Origin: Neoarius graeffei
Taxonomy: Eukaryota; Chordata; Actinopteri; Siluriformes; Ariidae
Length of the DNA: 64,000 nt
Reading direction: 5' to 3'
Assembly (NCBI RefSeq): GCF_027579695.1
Contig: NC_083587.1
Location: 186,001 to 250,000, forward strand
Each line of letters begins with the position of its first letter. Position 1 is the first letter of the stretch. This document shows positions 1 through 12,763 of this stretch, piece after piece. The notes under the pieces are model-generated. The model worked only from the letters and a program-made list of their open reading frames with translations. It ran no database searches and had not been told where the DNA came from. A program made the translations under genes and the position numbers.

Positions 1-2976
1 GTGATTCATGTAAGCTTCTTAGCTGCACAAAGTGACTCATGTTAGCTTCATAGCTGCTCAAAGTCACTCATGTTAGCTTCATAGCTGCACAAAGTGATTC
101 ATGTAAGCTTCTTAGCTGCACAAAGTGATTCATGTTAGCTTCATCGCTGCTCAAAGTCACTCATGTTAGCTTCATAGCTGCAAAAAGTGATTCATGTTAG
201 CTTCATAGCTGCACAAAGTGATTCATGTTAGCTTCATAGCTGCACAAAGTGACTCATGTGAGCTTCATTGCTGCCCAAAGTGACTCATGTTAGCTTCATT
301 GCTGCCCAAAGTGACTCATGTTAGCTTCATTGCTGCACAAAGTGACTCATGTTAGCTTCATAGCTGCACAAAGTGATTCATGTTAGCTTCATAGCTGCAC
401 AAAGTGATTCGTATTTGGGTGATTGCTGCACAAAGTCATTCGTATTTGGGTGATAGCCGCACAAAGTGATTCATGTTAGCTTCATAGCTGCACAAAGTGA
501 TTCGTTTTTGGGTGTTAGCTGCACAAAGTCATTCGTATTTGGGTGATAGCTGCTCAAAGTGATTCATGTTAGCTTCATAGCTGCTCCAAGTGATTCGTTT
601 TTGGGTGATAGCTGCACAAAGTCATTCATATTTGGGTGATAGCTGCACATAGTCATTCAAGTTAGCTTCATAGCTGCACAAAGTGATTCGTGTTAGCTTC
701 ATAGCTGCACAAATTGACTCATATTAGCTTCATTGCTGCACAAAGTGATTCATGTTAGCTTCATAGCTGCACAAAGTGATTCGTATTTGGGTGATTGCTG
801 CACAAAGTGAGTCATGTTAGCTTCATAGCTGCACAATGTCATTCAAGTTAGCTTCATAGCTGCACAAAGTGATTCATGTTAGCTTCATAGCTGCACAAAG
901 TGACTCATGTACGCTTCATAGCTGCGCAAAGTGATTCATGTTAGCTTCATAGCTGCACAAAGTGATTCATGTTAGCTTCATAGCTGCACAATGTCACTCA
1001 TGTTAGCTTCATAGCTGCAAAAAGTGATTCATGTTAGCTTCATAGCTGCACAAAGTGATTCATGTCAGCTTCATAGCTGCAAAAAGTGATTCATGTTAGC
1101 TTCATAGCTGCACAAAGTGATTCATGTCAGCTTCATAGCTGCACAAATTGACTCATATTAGCTTCATTGCTGCAGCAAGTGATTCAATTTAGCTTCATAG
1201 CTGCAGCAAGTGATTCGCATTTGGGTGATAGCTGCACAAAGTGACTCATGTTAGCTTCATAGCTGCACAATGTCACTCATGTTAGCTTCATAGCTGCAAA
1301 AAGTGATTCATGTTAGCTTCATAGCTGCACAAAGTCACTCATGTTAGCTTCATAGCTGCAAAAAGTGATTCATGTTAGCTTCATAGCTGCACAAAGTGAT
1401 TCATGTCAGCTTCATAGCTGCACAAAGTGACTCATGTTAACTTCATAGCTGCACAAAGTGATTCATGTTCGCTTCATTGCTGCAAAAAGTGATTCATGTT
1501 AGCTTCATAGCTGCACAAAGTCACTCATGTTAGCTTCATAGCTGCAAAAAGTGATTCATGTTAGCTTCATAGCTGCACAAAGTCACTCATGTTATCTTCA
1601 TCGCTGCAAAAAGTGATTCATGTTAGCTTCATAGCTGCACAAAGTGATTCATGTTAGCTTCATAGCTGCACAAAGTGATTCATGTTAGCTTCATAGCTGC
1701 ACAAAGTGTTTCATGTTAGCTTCATAACTGCACCAAGTGATTCGTATTTGGGTGATAGCTGCACAAAGTGACTCATGTTAGCTTCATAGCTGCACAAAGT
1801 CACTCATGTTAGCTTCATAGCTGCAAAAAGTGATTCATGTTAGCTTCATAGCTGCACAAAGTCACTCATGTTAGCTTCATAGCTGCACAAAGTGATTCAT
1901 GTTAGGTTCATAGCTGCACAAAGTCACTCATGTTAGCTTCATAGCTGCAAAAAGTGATTCATGTTAGCTTCATAGCTGCACAAAGTGATTCATGTTAGCT
2001 TCATTGCTGCACATAGTCACTCATGTTAGCTTCATAGCTGCACAAAGTGATTCATGTTAGCTTCATAGCTGCACAAAGTCACTCATGTTAGCTTCATAGC
2101 TGCAAAAAGTGATTCATGTTAGCTTCATAGCTGCACAAAGTCACTCAGGTTAGCTTCATAGCTGCACAAAGTGATTCATGTTAGCTTCATAGCTGCACAA
2201 AGTCACTCATGTTAGCTTCATAGCTGCAAAAAGTGATTCATGTTAGCTTCATAGCTGCACAAAGTCACTCATGTTAGCTTCATAGCTGCACAAAGTGATT
2301 AATGAAAGCTTCACAGCTGCACAAAGTGACTCATGTTAGCTTCATAGCTGCAAAAAGTGATTCATGTTAGCTTCATAGCTGTAAAAAGTGATTTATGTTA
2401 GCTTCATAGCTGCACAAAGTGATTCATATTTGGGTGATTGCTGCACAAAGTTAGTCATGTTAGCTTCATAGCTGCACAAAGTGATTCATGTTAGCTTCAT
2501 AGCTGCACAAAGTGAGTCATGATAGCTTCATAGCTGCACAAAGTGATTCATATTTGGGTGATTGCTGCACAAAGTTAGTCATGTTAGCTTCATAGCTGCA
2601 CAAAGTGATTCGTATTTGGGTTATTGCTGCACAAAGTGAGTCATGTTAGCTTCATAGCTGCACAAAGTGAGTCATGTTAGCTTCATAGCTGCACAAAGTG
2701 AGTCATGTTAGCTTCATAGCTGCACAAAGTGATTCATGTTAGCTTCATTGCTGCACAAAGTGAATCATGTTAGCTTCATAGCTGCACAAAGTGAGTCATG
2801 TTAGCTTCATTGCTGCCCAAAGTGATTCATGTTTGCTTCAATGCTGCCCTTAGTGATTCATGTTTGCTTCATAGCTGCACAGAGTGATTCGTGTTAGCTT
2901 CTTAGCTGCGCAAAGTGATTCATTTTAGCTTCATAGCTGCACAAAGTGATTCATGTTATCTTCATAGCTGCACAAA
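1..2976 (+). repeat. Higher-order unit A, copy 1 (96 monomers)
   Basis: The sequence at 1 (GTGATTCATGTAAGC, with the rare TTAGCTTCTTAGC variants after it) restarts at 2977, exactly 96 x 31 bp later. Diagnostic variants recur at the same offset, for example GTGTTTCATG followed by ATAACTGCACC at 1706 and again at 4682. The left edge may be cut by the window, so the true unit boundary could lie elsewhere. Confidence 0.93.
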
Positions 2977-5720
2977 GTGATTCATGTAAGCTTCTTAGCT
3001 GCACAAAGTGACTCATGTTAGCTTCATAGCTGCTCAAAGTCACTCATGTTAGCTTCATAGCTGCACAAAGTGATTCATGTAAGCTTCTTAGCTGCACAAA
3101 GTGATTCATGTTAGCTTCATCGCTGCTCAAAGTCACTCATGTTAGCTTCATAGCTGCAAAAAGTGATTCATGTTAGCTTCATAGCTGCACAAAGTGATTC
3201 ATGTTAGCTTCATAGCTGCACAAAGTGACTCATGTGAGCTTCATTGCTGCCCAAAGTGACTCATGTTAGCTTCATTGCTGCCCAAAGTGACTCATGTTAG
3301 CTTCATTGCTGCACAAAGTGACTCATGTTAGCTTCATAGCTGCACAAAGTGATTCATGTTAGCTTCATAGCTGCACAAAGTGATTCGTATTTGGGTGATT
3401 GCTGCACAAAGTCATTCGTATTTGGGTGATAGCCGCACAAAGTGATTCATGTTAGCTTCATAGCTGCACAAAGTGATTCGTTTTTGGGTGTTAGCTGCAC
3501 AAAGTCATTCGTATTTGGGTGATAGCTGCTCAAAGTGATTCATGTTAGCTTCATAGCTGCTCCAAGTGATTCGTTTTTGGGTGTTAGCTGCACAAAGTCA
3601 TTCATATTTGGGTGATAGCTGCACATAGTCATTCAAGTTAGCTTCATAGCTGCACAAAGTGATTCGTGTTAGCTTCATAGCTGCACAAATTGACTCATAT
3701 TAGCTTCATTGCTGCACAAAGTGATTCATGTTAGCTTCATAGCTGCACAAAGTGATTCGTATTTGGGTGATTGCTGCACAAAGTGAGTCATGTTAGCTTC
3801 ATAGCTGCACAATGTCATTCAAGTTAGCTTCATAGCTGCACAAAGTGATTCATGTTAGCTTCATAGCTGCACAAAGTGACTCATGTACGCTTCATAGCTG
3901 CGCAAAGTGATTCATGTTAGCTTCATAGCTGCACAAAGTGATTCATGTTAGCTTCATAGCTGCACAATGTCACTCATGTTAGCTTCATAGCTGCAAAAAG
4001 TGATTCATGTTAGCTTCATAGCTGCACAAAGTGATTCATGTCAGCTTCATAGCTGCAAAAAGTGATTCATGTTAGCTTCATAGCTGCACAAAGTGATTCA
4101 TGTCAGCTTCATAGCTGCACAAATTGACTCATATTAGCTTCATTGCTGCAGCAAGTGATTCAATTTAGCTTCATAGCTGCAGCAAGTGATTCGCATTTGG
4201 GTGATAGCTGCACAAAGTGACTCATGTTAGCTTCATAGCTGCACAATGTCACTCATGTTAGCTTCATAGCTGCAAAAAGTGATTCATGTTAGCTTCATAG
4301 CTGCACAAAGTCACTCATGTTAGCTTCATAGCTGCAAAAAGTGATTCATGTTAGCTTCATAGCTGCACAAAGTGATTCATGTCAGCTTCATAGCTGCACA
4401 AAGTGACTCATGTTAACTTCATAGCTGCACAAAGTGATTCATGTTCGCTTCATTGCTGCAAAAAGTGATTCATGTTAGCTTCATAGCTGCACAAAGTCAC
4501 TCATGTTAGCTTCATAGCTGCAAAAAGTGATTCATGTTAGCTTCATAGCTGCACAAAGTCACTCATGTTATCTTCATCGCTGCAAAAAGTGATTCATGTT
4601 AGCTTCATAGCTGCACAAAGTGATTCATGTTAGCTTCATAGCTGCACAAAGTGATTCATGTTAGCTTCATAGCTGCACAAAGTGTTTCATGTTAGCTTCA
4701 TAACTGCACCAAGTGATTCGTATTTGGGTGATAGCTGCACAAAGTGACTCATGTTAGCTTCATAGCTGCACAAAGTCACTCATGTTAGCTTCATAGCTGC
4801 AAAAAGTGATTCATGTTAGCTTTATAGCTGCACAAAGTCACTCATGTTAGCTTCATAGCTGCACAAAGTGATTCATGTTAGGTTCATAGCTGCACAAAGT
4901 CACTCATGTTAGCTTCATAGCTGCAAAAAGTGATTCATGTTAGCTTCATAGCTGCACAAAGTGATTCATGTTAGCTTCATTGCTGCACATAGTCACTCAT
5001 GTTAGCTTCATAGCTGCACAAAGTGATTCATGTTAGCTTCATAGCTGCACAAAGTCACTCATGTTAGCTTCATAGCTGCAAAAAGTGATTCATGTTAGCT
5101 TCATAGCTGCACAAAGTCACTCAGGTTAGCTTCATAGCTGCACAAAGTGATTCATGTTAGCTTCATAGCTGCACAAAGTCACTCATGTTAGCTTCATAGC
5201 TGCAAAAAGTGATTCATGTTAGCTTCATAGCTGCACAAAGTCACTCATGTTAGCTTCATAGCTGCACAAAGTGATTAATGAAAGCTTCACAGCTGCACAA
5301 AGTGACTCATGTTAGCTTCATAGCTGCAAAAAGTGATTCATGTTAGCTTCATAGCTGTAAAAAGTGATTTATGTTAGCTTCATAGCTGCACAAAGTGATT
5401 CATATTTGGGTGATTGCTGCACAAAGTTAGTCATGTTAGCTTCATAGCTGCACAAAGTGATTCGTATTTGGGAGATTGCTGCACAAAGTGAGTCATGTTA
5501 GCTTCATAGCTGCACAAAGTGAGTCATGTTAGCTTCATAGCTGCACAAAGTGATTCATGTTAGCTTCATTGCTGCACAAAGTGAATCATGTTAGCTTCAT
5601 AGCTGCACAAAGTGAGTCATGTTAGCTTCATTGCTGCCCAAAGTGATTCATGTTTGCTTCAATGCTGCCCTTAGTGATTCATGTTTGCTTCATAGCTGCA
5701 CAGAGTGATTCGTGTTAGCT
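2977..5720 (+). repeat. Higher-order unit A, copy 2 (shortened)
   Basis: It follows copy 1 variant by variant with very few differences. It lacks a few monomers near 5455, where copy 1 has an extra TTTGGGTGATT block at about 2400-2620. Near 5720 the sequence jumps back to the state equivalent to about 1630 in copy 1 instead of running to the unit end. Confidence 0.88.
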
Positions 5721-5724
5721 TCAT

Positions 5725-7068
5725 AGCTGCGCAAAGTGATTCATGTTAGCTTCATAGCTGCACAAAGTGATTCATGTTAGCTTCATAGCTGCACAAAGTG
5801 TTTCATGTTAGCTTCATAACTGCACCAAGTGATTCGTATTTGGGTGATAGCTGCACAAAGTGACTCATGTTAGCTTCATAGCTGCACAAAGTCACTCATG
5901 TTAGCTTCATAGCTGCAAAAAGTGATTCATGTTAGCTTCATAGCTGCACAAAGTCACTCATGTTAGCTTCATAGCTGCACAAAGTGATTCATGTTAGGAT
6001 CATAGCTGCACAAAGTCACTCATGTTAGCTTCATAGCTGCAAAAAGTGATTCATGTTAGCTTCATAGCTGCACAAAGTGATTCATGTTAGCTTCATTGCT
6101 GCACATAGTCACTCATGTTAGCTTCATAGCTGCACAAAGTGATTCATGTTAGCTTCATAGCTGCACAAAGTCACTCATGTTAGCTTCATAGCTGCAAAAA
6201 GTGATTCATGTTAGCTTCATAGCTGCACAAAGTCACTCAGGTTAGCTTCATAGTTGCACAAAGTGATTCATGTTAGCTTCATAGCTGCACAAAGTCACTC
6301 ATGTTAGCTTCATAGCTGCAAAAAGTGATTCATGTTAGCTTCATAGCTGCACAAAGTCACTCATGTTAGCTTCATAGCTGCACAAAGTGATTAATGAAAG
6401 CTTCACAGCTGCACAAAGTGACTCATGTTAGCTTCATAGCTGCAAAAAGTGATTCATGTTAGCTTCATAGCTGTAAAAAGTGATTTATGTTAGCTTCATA
6501 GCTGCACAAAGTGATTCATATTTGGGTGATTGCTGCACAAAGTTAGTCATGTTAGCTTCATAGCTGCACAAAGTGATTCATGTTAGCTTCATAGCTGCAC
6601 AAAGTGAGTCATGATAGCTTCATAGCTGCACAAAGTGATTCATATTTGGGTGATTGCTGCACAAAGTTAGTCATGTTAGCTTCATAGCTGCACAAAGTGA
6701 TTCGTATTTGGGTTATTGCTGCACAAAGTGAGTCATGTTAGCTTCATAGCTGCACAAAGTGAGTCATGTTAGCTTCATAGCTGCACAAAGTGAGTCATGT
6801 TAGCTTCATAGCTGCACAAAGTGATTCATGTTAGCTTCATTGCTGCACAAAGTGAATCATGTTAGCTTCATAGCTGCACAAAGTGAGTCATGTTAGCTTC
6901 ATTGCTGCCCAAAGTGATTCATGTTTGCTTCAATGCTGCCCTTAGTGATTCATGTTTGCTTCATAGCTGCACAGAGTGATTCGTGTTAGCTTCTTAGCTG
7001 CGCAAAGTGATTCATTTTAGCTTCATAGCTGCACAAAGTGATTCATGTTATCTTCATAGCTGCACAAA
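5725..7068 (+). repeat. Higher-order unit A, partial copy (second half repeated)
   Basis: This piece matches the second half of unit A. The marker GTGTTTCATG is at 5798, which is 1116 bp (36 monomers) after its copy at 4682 and 4092 bp (132 monomers) after 1706. It ends where unit A restarts at 7069. Confidence 0.87.
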
Positions 7069-9290
7069 GTGATTCATGTAAGCTTCTTAGCTGCACAAAG
7101 TGACTCATGTTAGCTTCATAGCTGCTCAAAGTCACTCATGTTAGCTTCATAGCTGCACAAAGTGATTCATGTAAGCTTCTTAGCTGCACAAAGTGATTCA
7201 TGTTAGCTTCATCGCTGCTCAAAGTCACTCATGTTAGCTTCATAGCTGCAAAAAGTGATTCATGTTAGCTTCATAGCTGCACAAAGTGATTCATGTTAGC
7301 TTCATAGCTGCACAAAGTGACTCATGTGAGCTTCATTGCTGCCCAAAGTGACTCATGTTAGCTTCATTGCTGCCCAAAGTGACTCATGTTAGCTTCATTG
7401 CTGCACAAAGTGACTCATGTTAGCTTCATAGCTGCACAAAGTGATTCATGTTAGCTTCATAGCTGCACAAAGTGATTCGTATTTGGGTGATTGCTGCACA
7501 AAGTCATTCGTATTTGGGTGATAGCCGCACAAAGTGATTCATGTTAGCTTCATAGCTGCACAAAGTGATTCGTTTTTGGGTGTTAGCTGCACAAAGTCAT
7601 TCGTATTTGGGTGATAGCTGCTCAAAGTGATTCATGTTAGCTTCATAGCTGCTCCAAGTGATTCGTTTTTGGGTGATAGCTGCACAAAGTCATTCATATT
7701 TGGGTGATAGCTGCACATAGTCATTCAAGTTAGCTTCATAGCTGCACAAAGTGATTCGTGTTAGCTTCATAGCTGCACAAATTGACTCATATTAGCTTCA
7801 TTGCTGCACAAAGTGATTCATGTTAGCTTCATAGCTGCACAAAGTGATTCGTATTTGGGTGATTGCTGCACAAAGTGAGTCATGTTAGCTTCATAGCTGC
7901 ACAATGTCATTCAAGTTAGCTTCATAGCTGCACAAAGTGATTCATGTTAGCTTCATAGCTGCACAAAGTGACTCATGTACGCTTCATAGCTGGGCAAAGT
8001 GATTCATGTTAGCTTCATAGCTGCACAAAGTGATTCATGTTAGCTTCATAGCTGCACAATGTCACTCATGTTAGCTTCATAGCTGCAAAAAGTGATTCAT
8101 GTTAGCTTCATAGCTGCACAAAGTGATTCATGTCAGCTTCATAGCTGCAAAAAGTGATTCATGTTAGCTTCATAGCTGCACAAAGTGATTCATGTCAGCT
8201 TCATAGCTGCACAAATTGACTCATATTAGCTTCATTGCTGCAGCAAGTGATTCAATTTAGCTTCATAGCTGCAGCAAGTGATTCGCATTTGGGTGATAGC
8301 TGCACAAAGTGACTCATGTTAGCTTCATAGCTGCACAATGTCACTCATGTTAGCTTCATAGCTGCAAAAAGTGATTCATGTTAGCTTCATAGCTGCACAA
8401 AGTCACTCATGTTAGCTTCATAGCTGCAAAAAGTGATTCATGTTAGCTTCATAGCTGCACAAAGTGATTCATGTCAGCTTCATAGCTGCACAAAGTGACT
8501 CATGTTAACTTCATAGCTGCACAAAGTGATTCATGTTCGCTTCATTGCTGCAAAAAGTGATTCATGTTAGCTTCATAGCTGCACAAAGTCACTCATGTTA
8601 GCTTCATAGCTGCAAAAAGTGATTCATGTTAGCTTCATAGCTGCACAAAGTCACTCATGTTATCTTCATCGCTGCAAAAAGTGATTCATGTTAGCTTCAT
8701 AGCTGCACAAAGTGATTCATGTTAGCTTCATAGCTGCACAAAGTGATTCATGTTAGCTTCATAGCTGCACAAAGTGTTTCATGTTAGCTTCATAACTGCA
8801 CCAAGTGATTCGTATTTGGGTGATAGCTGCACAAAGTGACTCATGTTAGCTTCATAGCTGCACAAAGTCACTCATGTTAGCTTCATAGCTGCAAAAAGTG
8901 ATTCATGTTAGCTTCATAGCTGCACAAAGTCACTCATGTTAGCTTCATAGCTGCACAAAGTGATTCATGTTAGGTTCATAGCTGCACAAAGTCACTCATG
9001 TTAGCTTCATAGCTGCAAAAAGTGATTCATGTTAGCTTCATAGCTGCACAAAGTGATTCATGTTAGCTTCATTGCTGCACATAGTCACTCATGTTAGCTT
9101 CATAGCTGCACAAAGTGATTCATGTTAGCTTCATAGGTGCACAAAGTCACTCATGTTAGCTTCATAGCTGCAAAAAGTGATTCATGTTAGCTTCATAGCT
9201 GCACAAAGTCACTCAGGTTAGCTTCATAGCTGCACAAAGTGATTCATGTTAGCTTCATAGCTGCACAAAGTCACTCATGTTAGCTTCATA
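7069..9290 (+). repeat. Higher-order unit A, copy 3 (first three quarters)
   Basis: GTGATTCATGTAAGC restarts at 7069, exactly 132 x 31 bp after 2977. The copy then tracks copy 1 to about its position 2220, with single-base differences such as GCTGGGCAAAG near 7990 and CATAGGTGC near 9135. After about 9290 the order of variants no longer matches unit A. Confidence 0.88.
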
Positions 9291-10074
9291 GCTGCACAAA
9301 GTGATTCGTATTTGGGTGATTGCTGCACAAAGTGAGTCATGTTAGCTTCATAGCTGCAAAAAGTGACTCATGTTAGCTTCATAGCTGCACAAAGTGATTT
9401 GTATTTGGGTGATTGCTGCACAAAGTGAGTCATGTTGGCTTCATAGCTGCACAAAGTGATTCATGTTAGCTTCATAGCTGCACAAAGTGATTCAAGTTAG
9501 CTTCATAGCTGCACAAAGTGATTCATGTTAACTTCATAGCTGCATAGAGTGATTCATGTTTGCTTGATAGCTGCACAATGTGATTCATGTTAGCTTCATT
9601 GCTGCACAAAGTGATTCATGTCAGCTTCATAGCTACACAGAGTGATTCATGTTAGCTTCATATCTGCACAAGGTGATTCATGTTAGCTTCATAGCTGCAC
9701 AAAGTGATTCGTATTTGGGTGATTGCTGCACAAAGTGAGTCATGTTGGCTTCATAGCTGCACAAAGTGATTCATGTTAGCTTCATAGCAGCACAGAGTGA
9801 TTCATGTTAGCTTCATAGCTGCACAAAGTGATTCATGTCAGCTTCATAGCTACACAGAGTGATTCATGTTAGCTTCATATCTGCACAAGGTGATTCATGT
9901 TAGCTTCATAGCTGCTTAAAGTGATTCATGTTAGCTTCATAGCTGCACAAAGTAATTCATGTTAGCTACATAGCTGCACAAAGTGATTCATATTAACTTC
10001 ATAGCTGCAGTGAGTGCTTCATCGCTGCACAAAGTGATTCATGTTAGCTTCATAGCTGCACAAAGTGATTCATG

Positions 10075-12763
10075 TTAGTTTCATAGCTGCCAAAAGTGAC
10101 TCATGTTAGCTTCATAGCTGCACAAAGTGATTCGTATTTGGGTGATTGCTGCACAAAGTGAGTCATGTTAGCTTCATAGCTGCACAAAGTGAGTCATGTT
10201 AGCTTCATAGCTGCACAAAGTGATTCATGTTAGCTTCATAGCTGCACAAAGTGACTCATGTTAGCTTCATAGCTGCACAAAGTGATTCATGTTAGCTTCA
10301 TTGCTGCCCAAAGTGATTCATGTTCGCTTCATAGCTGCGCAAATTGATTCATGTTAGCTTTATAGCTGCAGCAAGTGATTCAAGTTAGCTTCATAGCTGC
10401 AGCAAGTGATTCGTATTTGGGTGATAGCTGCACACAGTGACTCATGTTAGCTTCATAGCTGCACACAGTCACTCATGTTAGCTTCATAGCTGCAAAAAGT
10501 CACTCATGTTAGCTTCATAGCTGCAAAACGTGATTCATGTTAGCTTCATAGCTGCACAAAGTCACTCATGTTAGCTTCATAGCTGCAAAAAGTGACTCAT
10601 GTTAGCTTCATCGCTGCACAAAGTGATTCGTATTTGGGTGATTGCTGCACAAAGTGAGTCATGTTAGCTTCATAGCTGCACAAAGTGATTCATGTTAGAT
10701 TCATAGCTGCACAAAGTGACTCATGTTAGCTTCATAGCTGCACAAAGTGATTCATGTTAGCTTCATTGCTGCCCAAAGTGACTCATGTTAGCTTCATAGC
10801 TGCACAAAGTCACTCATGTTAGCTTCATAGCTGCAAAAAGTGACTCATGTTAGCTTCATCGCTGCACAAAGTGATTCGTATTTGGGGAATTGCTGCACAA
10901 AGTGAGTCATGTTAGCTTCATAGCTGCACAAAGTGATTCATGTTAGCTTCATAGCTGCACAAAGTGATTCATGTTAACTTCATAGCTGCATAGAGTGATT
11001 CATGTTAGCTTGATAGCTGCACAAAGTGATTCATGTTAGCTTCATTGCTGCAGCTAGTGCTTCATAGCTGCACAGAGTGATTCATGTTAGCTTCATAGCT
11101 GCACAAAGTGATTCATGTCAGCTTCATAGCTACACAGAGTGATTCATGTTAGCTTCATATCTGCACAAGGTGATTCATGTTAGCTTCATAGCTGCGTAAA
11201 GTGATTCATGTTAGCTTCATCGCTGCACAAAGTGATTCATGTTAGCTTCATAGCTGCACAAAGTGATTCATGTTAGCTTGATATCTGCACGAAGTGATTC
11301 ATTTTAGCTTCATAGATGCACAAAGTGACTCATGTTAGTTTCATAGCTGCCAAAAAGTGACTCATGTTAGCTTCATAGCTGCACAAAGTGATTCGTATTT
11401 GGGTGATTGCTGCACAAAGTAAGTCATGTTAACTTCATAGCTGCACAAAGTGATTCATGTTAGCTTCATAGCTGCACAAAGTGATTCATGTTAGCTTCAT
11501 AGCTGCACAAAGTGATTCATGTTAGCTTCATAGCTGCACAAAGTGACTCATGTTCGCTTCATAGCTGCACAAAGTGATTTGTATTTGGGTGATTGCTGCA
11601 CAAAGTGAATCATGTTAGCTTCATAGCTGCACAAAGTGACTCATCTTAGCTTCATAGCTGCACAAAGTGATTCATGTAAGCTTGATAGCTGCACAAAGTC
11701 ATTCGTATTTGGGTGATTCCTGCACAAAGTAAGTCATGTTAGCTTCATAGCTGCACAAAGTGATTCGTATTTGGGTGATTGCTGCACAAAGTGATTCATG
11801 TTAGCTTCATAGTTGCACAAAGTGACTCATGTTAGCTTCATAGCCGCGCAACGTGATTCATGTTAGCTTCATCGCTGCACAAAGTGACTCATGTTAGCTT
11901 CACAGCTGCGCAAAGTGACTCATGTTAGCTTCATAGCTGCGCAACGTGATTCATGTTAGCTTAATAGCTGCGCAAAGTGACTCATGTTAGCTTCATAGCT
12001 GCACAAAGTGATTCATGTTAGCTTCATAGTTGCACAAAGTGACTCATGTTAGCTTCATAGTTGCACAAAGTGACTCATGTTAGCTTCATAGCTGCACAAA
12101 GTGATTCATGTTAGCTTCATATTTGCACAAAGTGACTCATGTTAGCTTCATAGCTGCCCAACGTGATTCATGTTAGCTTCATAGCTGCACCAAGTGATTC
12201 ATGTTAGCTTCATCGCTGCGCAAAGTGAATCATGTTAGCTTCATAGCTGCACAAAGTGATTCATGTTAGCTTCATAGCTGCACAAAGCTACTCCTGTTAG
12301 CTTCATAGCTGCACAAAGTGATTCATGTTAGCTTCATAGCTGCACAAATTGATTCATGTTAGCTTCATAGCTGCACAAAGTGACTCCTGTTAGCTTCATA
12401 GTTGCACAAAGTGACTCATGTTAGCTTCATAGCTGCACAAAGTGATTCATGTAAGCTTCCTAGCTGCCCAAAGTGATTCATGTAAGCTTCATAGCTGCAC
12501 AAAGTGACTCATGTTAGCTTCATAGCTGCAATAAGTGATTCATGTTAGCTTCATAGCTGCACAAAGTGATTCATGTTCGCTTCATAGCTGCACAAAGTGA
12601 TTTGTATTTGGGTGATAGCTGCACAAAGTGACTCATGTTAGCTTCATAGCTGCGCAAAGTGATTCATGTTAGCTTCATAGCTGCACAAAGTGATTCATGT
12701 TAGCTTCATAGCTGCACAAAGTGATTCATGTTAGCTTCATAGCTGCACAAAGTGATTCATGTT
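10075..12763 (+). repeat. Higher-order unit B, copy 1
   Basis: A block marked by the rare GTTAGTTTCATAGCTGCC monomer, by TTTGGGGAATTGC and by a 20-bp short unit (GTGCTTCATAGCTGCACAGA) is repeated about 2687 bp later. That is 87 monomers minus 10 bp, explained by the short unit (11 bp missing) and one extra A in a GCCAAAAAG variant. Confidence 0.87.
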
